Assembly (NCBI RefSeq): GCF_035271045.1
Contig: NZ_DATESC010000023.1
Location: 1 to 64,000 of the forward strand
Reading direction: 5' to 3'
From: Marinospirillum sp035271045
Lineage (GTDB): Bacteria > Pseudomonadota > Gammaproteobacteria > Pseudomonadales > Halomonadaceae
DNA length: 64,000 nt
The position numbers and the translations under genes were made by a program. Shown in pieces: positions 1 to 7,619 of this stretch. The notes below the pieces were generated by a model that saw nothing but the letters and a program-made list of their open reading frames with translations, had not been told where the DNA came from and did not search any database. Position 1 is the stretch's first letter; every line of letters starts with the position of its first letter.

Positions 1-96
1 CAAGCCTACATCAAGCACATTCTTGACCGCATAGCTGTCGCTGACACATTAGAAAAACTCGAAGCCCTGCTGCCATGGAATGTAGAGCTGGATTAA
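1..96 (+). CDS. IS66-family transposase, C-terminal fragment (cut by window edge)
   Basis: Frame 1 is open from the window edge to TAA at 94-96 and encodes 31 residues ending LEALLPWNVELD. The pattern 'AYIKHIL... LE(A/E)LLPWN' is the usual C-terminal tail of IS66 TnpC transposases, which carry out DDE-type cut-and-paste transposition of the element. Only the tail is visible, so intactness and activity cannot be judged. The end at 96 and the GTAA-type terminal repeat ending at 140 are consistent with each other. Confidence 0.6.
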   Translation, partial: QAYIKHILDRIAVADTLEKLEALLPWNVELD

Positions 97-140
97 GCTA
101 AGTAGCCGTTCTGCAAGGGTGCTGATTTAGGGGCGCTTAC
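1..140 (+). mobile_element. 3' end of an IS66-family insertion sequence
   Basis: The window opens inside the last codons of a transposase (stop at 94-96). A non-coding tail follows and ends at 131-140 in GGGGCGCTTAC-like sequence, so the element read inward starts GTAAGCGCCCC. Established knowledge: IS66-family elements have terminal inverted repeats starting GTAA and duplicate 8 bp of target. The 8 bases after the end, TATTCAAT at 141-148, would be one copy of that duplication. The left end lies outside the window, so this cannot be confirmed here. Confidence 0.6.
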
Positions 141-169
141 TATTCAATAAAAAAATTATAAGGTTTATT

Positions 170-1375
170 ATGAAAATAGATGCACTAACACCAAGTTTTG
201 CCAGTCAGTTTCAATGCACTAAAGGCGACTGCCCTGAAAGCTGTTGCAGTAACCTAAATGTTTTTTTAGATAAAAACACACTAGACCTTTATTCATCGCA
301 CCCTGCCCTTATTCCTTTGGTTCAAGAACATCTAATAGGCACAGATGGTGAAGTTAAAAATCAAGGGCTAGTCATTTTAGGCAAAGACCCAGCAACAGGC
401 ACTTGCCCTTTATTAGATGCAGACGATGGCCTTTGTATTATGCGCCGCGACTTTGGTGAAGATGCTTTGGCGCAAATTTGCATTAGCTACCCAAGAATTG
501 CTAACTGGCTGGGTGACGATTTATTTATCACTTTAAGCGAATCTTGCCCTGAAGCAGCACGGCTTTTAGTTGAAAGTGAAGATGCTATGGAATTAGGTTT
601 TGGGGCATTTAATTTGCCCGAGCTAATGAACCTGCCAGAAAAACCAGATACTGTTATTAGTAATGATCGCTACCATTATTTACAAACAGTGTTAACTATT
701 CTTAAACATCAAGAACAGCCTTTAGAATTACGTCTATTTATTATTGGATTATATACTGAACGTGCCGATGCCATTATAAATAACCCAGAACCCGATGCTG
801 AAGCATTACCAAAATTAACTGAACTATTTTTTACTTTAATTGGCCAAGGTTATTTTGAAGAACAAGCTAAAAAAATGCAGAATCAAGATAAGCACGCTTT
901 AGGTTTAGTACTACTTAATATATTACGAGAACAAGGCGTAAAAGGCAGCTTATATGAAGATGTTAGAAATGTACTTTACTGCCTTGAAGTTAATGAATTA
1001 GCCCCTTTTGATGAAGTCCATTTAGCACGTTTAAATCAAGCAGAATTAGTTTTTTTACTGCCTTTAATTGATAAAAACCCAGCAATGTTAGAAAACATTT
1101 TAACTAACTGGTTATTAACTAACTTATTCCCGCTAAGAAACCCAAGCCTTACACAAGGTTGGTTCAGTATAATGTTACGTTATTTATTATTTAAAACACT
1201 ACTTAGCGGTACAGGTTTGCATCAAGGCAGGTTACAAAAAAGCGATGTAACTCGTATTACCTACCGTTTTTCTAGAAGTATTAATTTATCTAATATGTTA
1301 CAAGAACTAGAAATAAACTTAGCCAGCCGCAATCTTAACAATATTTCAAGCATGGCTCATTCCTTACGTTTCTAA
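170..1375 (+). CDS. fliB: FliB-type flagellin lysine-N-methylase, copy 1
   Basis: A 401-residue protein, the usual length of FliB, which methylates surface lysines of flagellin. An N-terminal cysteine set is visible: C16, C21, C25, C26, then C79, C89, C104 and C126, with an ISYPR motif after C104. This layout fits the iron-sulfur cluster reported for FliB. The start ATG follows AAGG at about 160-163. It is the first gene of a fliB-glycosyltransferase-fliB array that runs into the flagellin gene, which makes flagellin the likely substrate. The start lies only 29 bp after the IS66 end, so the original promoter may have been displaced. Most of the gene is AT-rich. Substrate residues cannot be deduced. 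Confidence 0.85.
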   Translation: MKIDALTPSFASQFQCTKGDCPESCCSNLNVFLDKNTLDLYSSHPALIPLVQEHLIGTDGEVKNQGLVILGKDPATGTCPLLDADDGLCIMRRDFGEDALAQICISYPRIANWLGDDLFITLSESCPEAARLLVESEDAMELGFGAFNLPELMNLPEKPDTVISNDRYHYLQTVLTILKHQEQPLELRLFIIGLYTERADAIINNPEPDAEALPKLTELFFTLIGQGYFEEQAKKMQNQDKHALGLVLLNILREQGVKGSLYEDVRNVLYCLEVNELAPFDEVHLARLNQAELVFLLPLIDKNPAMLENILTNWLLTNLFPLRNPSLTQGWFSIMLRYLLFKTLLSGTGLHQGRLQKSDVTRITYRFSRSINLSNMLQELEINLASRNLNNISSMAHSLRF

Positions 1376-1399
1376 TTTTATCAAGGCGGTTAAATTAAT

Positions 1400-3877
1400 A
1401 TGCAAGATATGAACTCAGCAACACAGCAACATATTAACGAAGCCAAGGCTAATACTGAAACAAATCCAAGATGTGGCGAAAGTTGGAAAACTTTAGGCTT
1501 GGCACTTAAAGAAATAGGCGACAACACCGAAGCTTTAAAAGCATTGCGTAAAGCTTCAATGTTATTACCAAAAGACCTTGATATATTTAAAGATTTAGCT
1601 GATATTTTATTATTAGAAAAAAACTATAGTCAAGCCATTGGTTATTTAAAGTATTTAACTAGCCAAGAACCTGAAAATTCAATTTATTGGAATAACCTTG
1701 GTTTAGTTTATTTAGAAGACAAGCAACCTAAATTAGCAGTTGAGTGCTTTCAGGAAGCGATTAAGCATGATATTAATTTTTTTGATGCTTATTCAAACCT
1801 AGCAAAAACCTATAAAAAAGAAAAACTTACTAAAGAATTTAGAAATACTTTAGTAAAAATGCAAAAACTGCCCCCTAAAGATGAGCAAGAATGGGCTGAA
1901 TTAGCACATCAATGGATAGATTCAGACTTTACAAAAGAAGGTTTACTAGCTTTTAATCAGCTAATTGAGTTAAATCAAAACAATAAATTTATACCTTATT
2001 TAAAAGGTATATTTGCTTTTAAAAATGGCCATATGAAAAAAGCATTAGCTCTTTTCCAACAAGCCATTAAACTTACACCTAACGAACCTAAGCTAGTCAT
2101 AGCATTAACGGTTATTATAAGTAAAAATGATCCAGAAGCAGCCATTGAGATTCTAAAAAAAGCAGAGCAAAGAATCCCTAACAATGTAGAAATATTACGC
2201 CAGCTTTGTATACTTCTTTACAATAACAAAAAGAATAAAGAAATTATAGGCTATTTAGAGAAGCTTATAGTGCTGGATCCTGATGCTGCAGCCTTTAAAA
2301 TGATAGGTCACTATAAAAACCTTATTGGTGATCATGATAAAGCTATTCAAGCTTTTGAAGAAAGTATGTCAATGCAAGCTGAAAAAAATTACCAAACTGA
2401 TAACTCATTAATCACTAATTATTCAATATCACTTATGTTTAACGAACAGCCAACCAAGGCGATTAAAATAATAAAAAAAGAATTAATAAAACAACCTAAC
2501 AATACAGATTTTATTGGGCTATTATCACAAGCACTTTATAGAATAGGTGAGATTGATGAGTCTATAAAAATCTCTAAAAAAACAATTAATAAAAAACCTT
2601 ATAACCCAAGCAATATAAGCAACTATTTTTTTGCTAGCATTCATTCGAATAAATTAAATATTGAAGAGTTATTTAAAGAACATAAAAAGTTTTCAAGTTT
2701 TTTTGAAAAGCCGATCAAACCTTTTTCAGAATATACCAATAAACCTGAGCCTGATAGAAAGTTAAAAATAGGTTTTGTCTCAGGTGATATGTGTGCTCAT
2801 GCTGTAGCTTATTTTGCAATGTATGTTTTTGAAATACTAGATAACAATCAATTTGAATTAAGCGTATTTAATACTTTTGCACGTGAAGATAGCACAACAC
2901 AAAAATTAAAAAATGCAGTCAATCAATGGTTTGATGTTGCTGAAATGGGTAACTATGAGTTAGCAGAATTTATAAAAAACCAAGAAATTGATATTTTAGT
3001 TGATTTATCAGGTCATACTGGACATAACCGCTTACCTACTTTTGCCTATAAACCAGCGCCTATTCAAATTACAGCCATAGGCTATCCCTATACAACAGGG
3101 CTTAATGCTATGGATTATGTTTTTATGAGTAGCCTAGTTAATAAAATTGAAGAATTCCAAAAATACTGGACGGAGAAATTTATAATTTTTCCACAAAAAG
3201 CACTTAACCTAAGACCCCAAAGAAGAAAAGAAGCTTCCAAAGTAACGGAGCAACTACCAGCCTACACGAATGGTTACTTTACCTATGCAAGTTTAAATCG
3301 CTTTAGTAAGATAAATGAAGCCAGTTTAAATACTTGGGTTATTATTTTACAGAAAAACCCAACATCAAAAATGCTATTAGGCAACGTTGAAAAAGATAAA
3401 GAACAAGAAATTATTGATTTTTTTGTGAAAAATAAGATTCCAGCAGACCGTTTAATTCTAAAACCCAGGTTAACTCTTATCGGATATATGGCGCTATTTA
3501 ATCAAATAGACTTAATGTTAGATACTTGGCCCTATGGTGGCGGCACAACAACCAGTGATGCTCTATCAATGGGTGTACCAGTGCTTTCTTTAAAAGGAAA
3601 CCATCCAGTTCAAGTATTAACACATACTATTCATTACTCACTAAATCTTGATAATTTTCTTGCTGACAATGTTACAGACTATATTAGTGCAGCTGTTGCT
3701 TGGGCTGAGCAGCTTGAAGAACTGCAAACAATACGCCTAGATTTAATTAATCGTCCAGAACTCATTGCCAATGAAGACGAAAACCCTAGCTACCTAAACT
3801 GGAATAAAGGTTTACGCATGGCTTGGCAACGTTGGTGTGCTGGCCTTCCGGTAGAGTCGTTCCGTATTCCTGATTAA
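1400..3877 (+). CDS. TPR-repeat O-GlcNAc-transferase-like (GT41/SPINDLY-type) glycosyltransferase
   Basis: An 825-residue protein. Residues about 20-430 form a run of tetratricopeptide repeats, for example around residues 23-124 with W/LG/Y/A/P spacing. Residues about 452-825 form a GT41 catalytic domain: KIGFVSGDMCAH, a DLSGHTGHNRL segment, APIQITAIGYPYTTG, and LDTWPYGGGTTTSDALSMG near the nucleotide-sugar site. GT41 enzymes transfer a sugar, often GlcNAc, from a UDP-sugar to Ser/Thr hydroxyls, and the TPR superhelix holds the protein substrate. The start ATG has AAGGCGG at 1383-1389. It sits 24 bp after fliB copy 1 and 37 bp before copy 2, so flagellin is the inferred acceptor. It is visibly more AT-rich than its neighbours, which suggests transfer. 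Sugar and sites are unknown. Confidence 0.85.
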   Translation: MQDMNSATQQHINEAKANTETNPRCGESWKTLGLALKEIGDNTEALKALRKASMLLPKDLDIFKDLADILLLEKNYSQAIGYLKYLTSQEPENSIYWNNLGLVYLEDKQPKLAVECFQEAIKHDINFFDAYSNLAKTYKKEKLTKEFRNTLVKMQKLPPKDEQEWAELAHQWIDSDFTKEGLLAFNQLIELNQNNKFIPYLKGIFAFKNGHMKKALALFQQAIKLTPNEPKLVIALTVIISKNDPEAAIEILKKAEQRIPNNVEILRQLCILLYNNKKNKEIIGYLEKLIVLDPDAAAFKMIGHYKNLIGDHDKAIQAFEESMSMQAEKNYQTDNSLITNYSISLMFNEQPTKAIKIIKKELIKQPNNTDFIGLLSQALYRIGEIDESIKISKKTINKKPYNPSNISNYFFASIHSNKLNIEELFKEHKKFSSFFEKPIKPFSEYTNKPEPDRKLKIGFVSGDMCAHAVAYFAMYVFEILDNNQFELSVFNTFAREDSTTQKLKNAVNQWFDVAEMGNYELAEFIKNQEIDILVDLSGHTGHNRLPTFAYKPAPIQITAIGYPYTTGLNAMDYVFMSSLVNKIEEFQKYWTEKFIIFPQKALNLRPQRRKEASKVTEQLPAYTNGYFTYASLNRFSKINEASLNTWVIILQKNPTSKMLLGNVEKDKEQEIIDFFVKNKIPADRLILKPRLTLIGYMALFNQIDLMLDTWPYGGGTTTSDALSMGVPVLSLKGNHPVQVLTHTIHYSLNLDNFLADNVTDYISAAVAWAEQLEELQTIRLDLINRPELIANEDENPSYLNWNKGLRMAWQRWCAGLPVESFRIPD

Positions 3878-3914
3878 TCGCTATTAAAGAACGTATACAA
3901 CAGGAATTAAAATT

Positions 3915-5156
3915 GTGAAAAAAAAACTACTTGCACCCAAATATGCGCGTGAATTTGTTTGTACTGGTCCTAAATGCCCAGAAGATTGCTGTGCAGAAAA
4001 CTGGACAGTTACGATTGATGCAGCCACTTACCGCCTTTACCAAACCGACCCTAAGCTAAGCGCCCTTGTTATGCCATATTTACAGCCTAACAAAGACAGC
4101 ACAACTCAAGCCATCAACCCAGCCACAATAAAGCCATTACCTAAAGTTGGTGGCTGCCCTATGCAACTTGCTAGTGGCCTTTGCAGTATTCATAAACAGT
4201 TTGGTGAAGGTGCATTAAGTGGCACTTGTGCCGTTTATCCACGTACTTATAAGCCACTAGGTACAGATCAATTATTAAGCATGGCTGATTCTTGCCCAGA
4301 AGTAACAAGGGCTTTGTTAAACGACCCTAACGCAATGCAACTAGAGTTTGGTGAAGTGAACGTTTGGGACAGAATGATTTTAAGTGATGAAACTGAATTT
4401 AATACCGACTATCAAGAACGCTACCAGCTATTGCAAGGGCTGTTAAGTATTTTGCAATACCGTCAATTAAGCTTTGAAATGCGACTTTTTGTTTGCAGCC
4501 TGCTTATTCCCCGTGCCGATCAACTGCTAGAACAAGTTAACTCAGAATCAGCTAACCCAGAACCAGCTAACCCAAAACAAACTGTGCAGCAGCTGTTACA
4601 GCACTTTTATACGCTTTTAGATGAAGGCTATTTTGCAACTCAAGCCAAACAACTAGCCAGCAAAGAACCTAGCGCATTAGATTTAGTGATTTTAAAAGAC
4701 TTAATGCAAGAAAAAAACCAAAAAAACGCATTTGCTAAGCTGCTTGCTAAAACATTGCTTAGTTTAGGGGTAAGTAGCAGCACAGAAATTAATGAAAACA
4801 CGGTAACAAAACTAGCTAGCCTACGCTTAGAATGGCTTACACCTTTTGAAGACAAACACCCTCACGCCCTAGAAAATATTTTTGTAAACTGGTTACTGCA
4901 ATCAATTTTTCCAATTAACAGCGTTAAACTTGCTGATGGCTGGCTAAACCTAACCACGCGCTACCTACTACTTCGCACACTACTAATTGGTAACGCTACT
5001 GCCAATAAAGGCTTAAATTTAGACACAGCTACCTATTGTATTTACCGCTTTGGCCGCAACCTAAGCAGCTCTGACCAGCTTAAACGCTTGCTTTTAGAGC
5101 TAGTTGGCAAAGGACAAAATCAACCTGCCGCTTTTATTCGCAGCCTACAACTATAA
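3915..5156 (+). CDS. fliB: FliB-type flagellin lysine-N-methylase, copy 2
   Basis: A 413-residue paralogue of the protein at 170-1375. The cysteine set is conserved almost position for position: C16, C21, C25, C26, C81, C90, C105 and C127, with AVYPR after C105. The start is GTG, preceded by CAGGAA at 3901-3906. A short insertion about residues 210-222 comes from a duplicated 15-bp unit near 4541-4572 and is absent from copy 1. The two copies are clearly diverged, so they are either an old duplication or separately acquired. The gene ends 17 bp before the sigma28 promoter of flagellin gene 1. Different lysine or flagellin specificity is possible but is inference only. Confidence 0.85.
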   Translation: MKKKLLAPKYAREFVCTGPKCPEDCCAENWTVTIDAATYRLYQTDPKLSALVMPYLQPNKDSTTQAINPATIKPLPKVGGCPMQLASGLCSIHKQFGEGALSGTCAVYPRTYKPLGTDQLLSMADSCPEVTRALLNDPNAMQLEFGEVNVWDRMILSDETEFNTDYQERYQLLQGLLSILQYRQLSFEMRLFVCSLLIPRADQLLEQVNSESANPEPANPKQTVQQLLQHFYTLLDEGYFATQAKQLASKEPSALDLVILKDLMQEKNQKNAFAKLLAKTLLSLGVSSSTEINENTVTKLASLRLEWLTPFEDKHPHALENIFVNWLLQSIFPINSVKLADGWLNLTTRYLLLRTLLIGNATANKGLNLDTATYCIYRFGRNLSSSDQLKRLLLELVGKGQNQPAAFIRSLQL

Positions 5157-5173
5157 AAAACTCAACTTTACTC

Positions 5174-5200
5174 TAAAGTTTTCTAAAACCCAGCCGAAAA
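5174..5200 (+). promoter_or_regulatory. sigma28 (FliA) promoter of flagellin gene 1
   Basis: TAAAGTTT at 5174-5181, an 11-bp spacer, and GCCGAAAA at 5193-5200. The consensus is TAAAGTTT-N11-GCCGATAA, so only one base differs. It lies 72 bp upstream of the flagellin ATG. This places the gene in the late, FlgM-gated class. Confidence 0.9.
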
Positions 5201-5271
5201 CCTAATTGTAAGCGGACTGAACCTAGCAAAAACAAGGTTTAAGTCTAGTTCATAACCGAAGGAGAAATACC

Positions 5272-6927
5272 ATGGCTTTAGTCATTAATAGCAACATCGC
5301 TTCTCTGCAAGCACAGAAGAACCTTTCTAACACCCAAGCTAACCAAGCTACTACATTCCAGCGTTTATCTACTGGTCTACGTATTAACTCTGCTAAAGAT
5401 GATGCGGGTGGTTTATACCTAGCTGAAGCTCAAACTAAAGACATTCGTGGTTTGAACATGGCTACACGTAATGCTGGTGACGGTATTTCTATGGCGCAAA
5501 CTGCTGAAGGCGCACTAGACCAAATCGGTAAAAACTTACAACGTGTAAACGAATTAGCTATTCAGTCTGCTAACGGTTCATACAACGATGCAGCGCGTGG
5601 CGGTCTACAAAAAGAAGTTGACGAATTAACCCAAGAAATTAACCGTATCGTTGAAACAACTGAATTTAACGGTCAGAAATTACTAAGCAAAGATGCAACA
5701 CAAACTGACCTACAAATCGGCTTTAAAAATGATGAAGGTTCAAGCATTAAAACCGGTTTAGAAGGTGGTTTAGCGGTTCAAGGCGATGTGCGTAAATTTG
5801 GTGTTGAAGGCTTAGAAGGCATTAGCTTCCATAATAAAGACCAAGCAAGTTTTGTTGCTAAAGATTTCTTAGCCAAACAACTATTAGCTGATGACGTTGA
5901 CCCAGCAAAACTGAATGCTTCAGGTCAAGTATTTACATCTGTAGCTATCAGTACCTTAACAGGCTCTGATGAAGGCACTACAGCTAAAGAAATTGGTGAT
6001 GGTCTTTCTGCTTTAGGTAAAGGTGAGTCTTTTACTGTTGATGGCATGACTTTCTCTCGTCAAGAACAAGCATTTGGTGACACTGCTGGTCAACAGTTAA
6101 AAATTGAATTCAACGGCAACGAAACTACCGTTGACGGTGCTTGGTCTGCTGCTGGTGCTTTCACACCAGCAACTACCATTAGCGCTACTGGCATGACTGA
6201 TCTATTTGGTGATGCAAGAGAATCTGATTTAGCACCACTAGCTGATGATTACTTTGGTGCCGCTGCTATAACAAACACACCAGCAGCAGCAGCAGATTTA
6301 AAAACTAGCGACTTGCAAGTTTTTAGAGACGGTGCTTTAGCTGGTTTGAAAGGTGGTGAAAGCCTTGAAATTGATGGCATTACCTACGCACGTAGTGGTT
6401 CAGATACAGCAACTACTGGCGCTGGCGACTTAACTATTAGCAGCGACTATGGTTCAACAACCCTTACTGGTGCTTTTAGCAGCGTAGATGGTAAAGCACC
6501 AACTTCAATGTCTGATATGAATATGGGCGGTGCTGTATTAAAAGACGTATTCGCAAATGCAGACCAGGCAGTTCAAGAACGCGGTGTCATGGGTGATTTG
6601 CTAAACGGTGACTTGTCTGCAACTAAAACCATTGATATTAGCAGCCAAGCTAGCGCTAAAAATGCAATTGACTTCACTCGTGATTCAATTGACTTAGTTT
6701 CTGAACTACGCGCAACTTTTGGTGCTGTTCAAAACCGTTTTGAAGCCGTAATTTCAGGTAACAACACTTACACTGAAAACTTATCTGCTGCACGTAGCCG
6801 TGTACAAGATGCCGACTTTGCAGCAGAAACTGCTAACCTTGCTAAGCTACAAGTTCTACAGCAAGCAGGTACTTCAATTCTAGGTCAGGCTAACGCTTCT
6901 ACTCAGTCTGTTCTAGGTCTACTATAA
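5272..6927 (+). CDS. fliC: Flagellin 1 (filament subunit)
   Basis: A 551-residue flagellin. The N-terminal D0/D1 region (about 1-145) has NIASLQAQKNL, the FQRLSTGLRINSAKDDAGG helix and QTAEGALDQIG. The C-terminal D0 region (about 466-551) has ENLSAARSRVQDADFA and ends QSVLGLL. The variable middle holds two similar modules with cores VDGMTFSR and IDGITYAR. The ATG has a strong AAGGAG at 5259-5264 and a sigma28 promoter upstream. A terminator follows at 6981-7010, so it is monocistronic. It is the likely substrate of the adjacent FliB and GT41 enzymes. It shares both conserved ends with the second flagellin at 10002-11654. Confidence 0.97.
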   Translation: MALVINSNIASLQAQKNLSNTQANQATTFQRLSTGLRINSAKDDAGGLYLAEAQTKDIRGLNMATRNAGDGISMAQTAEGALDQIGKNLQRVNELAIQSANGSYNDAARGGLQKEVDELTQEINRIVETTEFNGQKLLSKDATQTDLQIGFKNDEGSSIKTGLEGGLAVQGDVRKFGVEGLEGISFHNKDQASFVAKDFLAKQLLADDVDPAKLNASGQVFTSVAISTLTGSDEGTTAKEIGDGLSALGKGESFTVDGMTFSRQEQAFGDTAGQQLKIEFNGNETTVDGAWSAAGAFTPATTISATGMTDLFGDARESDLAPLADDYFGAAAITNTPAAAADLKTSDLQVFRDGALAGLKGGESLEIDGITYARSGSDTATTGAGDLTISSDYGSTTLTGAFSSVDGKAPTSMSDMNMGGAVLKDVFANADQAVQERGVMGDLLNGDLSATKTIDISSQASAKNAIDFTRDSIDLVSELRATFGAVQNRFEAVISGNNTYTENLSAARSRVQDADFAAETANLAKLQVLQQAGTSILGQANASTQSVLGLL

Positions 6928-6980
6928 GCTTTAGCTTAATCGCTAACTTTTAGTAACTTGGTTTTAAATACTAAGTGCAA

Positions 6981-7010
6981 AAACCCTCAGCCTTGGCTGG
7001 GGGTTTTTTT
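6981..7010 (+). terminator. Rho-independent terminator after flagellin 1
   Basis: ACCCTCAGCC-TT-GGCTGGGGGT forms a 10-bp stem with one T-G pair, followed by a run of seven T. It separates flagellin 1 from the flaG operon. Confidence 0.9.
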
Positions 7011-7082
7011 CTGTCTTTTAATAACTACTTTTTTTAATGCCTGTTTAACTGTTTTTAGAAGTGTGTAGCTTTGTAGCCTAGC

Positions 7083-7109
7083 TAAAGATTTTGCTTAGGC
7101 TGCCGATAT
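7083..7109 (+). promoter_or_regulatory. sigma28 (FliA) promoter of flaG-fliD-fliS
   Basis: TAAAGATT at 7083-7090, an 11-bp spacer, and GCCGATAT at 7102-7109, a close match to TAAAGTTT-N11-GCCGATAA. It lies 40 bp upstream of the flaG ATG. The three genes after it are closely spaced on the same strand. Confidence 0.88.
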
Positions 7110-7149
7110 TTAGCTATCTACTTACTATTACTATATACGGGGTTATATC

Positions 7150-7584
7150 ATGGTTACTGAATCACCTGGTATTAACAGCCACACACTTAGCACATCTGCT
7201 GCCATTCCTGCACAATACCCAACAAATAAGCCAAAAGCGTTAGAAGAAATTAGTCATTACCCTAAAAATGAAGCTTTAGAAAAGCCCTTGCGTGTTAACA
7301 ATCTAACACTTACACAAACAGAAGAAAGCAAAGAAGAAAACAAAGAAGAAAACATTTCATTTAAAGAACTAGGTGTAGTGTTAGACGAAATAAATAAAAC
7401 CATGTATTCAATGAATAAATCATTAAAATTCGAAGTGAATGATAAAACTGAAGACCTCGTTGTTCGGGTTATTAATACCGATACCGACCAAGTAATCCGC
7501 CAATACCCTTCTGAAGAAGTGCTTAAAAGAAAAGAGCAATTATTAGAAGGCGAAATGACGGAGTTTTCAGTACAAGTCGACTAA
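7150..7584 (+). CDS. flaG: FlaG family flagellar protein
   Basis: A 144-residue protein. The first 70 residues are polar and low in complexity. The last 70 match the FlaG core: LDEINKTMYSMNKSLKFEV, then LVVRVINTDTDQVIRQYPSEEVL. FlaG proteins are linked to filament length control in polarly flagellated bacteria, and the exact action is unsettled. The GGGG before the ATG at 7139-7142 is a modest ribosome site. It is first in the sigma28-driven operon flaG-fliD-fliS, 35 bp before fliD. Confidence 0.92.
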   Translation: MVTESPGINSHTLSTSAAIPAQYPTNKPKALEEISHYPKNEALEKPLRVNNLTLTQTEESKEENKEENISFKELGVVLDEINKTMYSMNKSLKFEVNDKTEDLVVRVINTDTDQVIRQYPSEEVLKRKEQLLEGEMTEFSVQVD

Positions 7585-7619
7585 ACTGTCTCAGTCGAAT
7601 TAATTAAGGGGTATATTTT

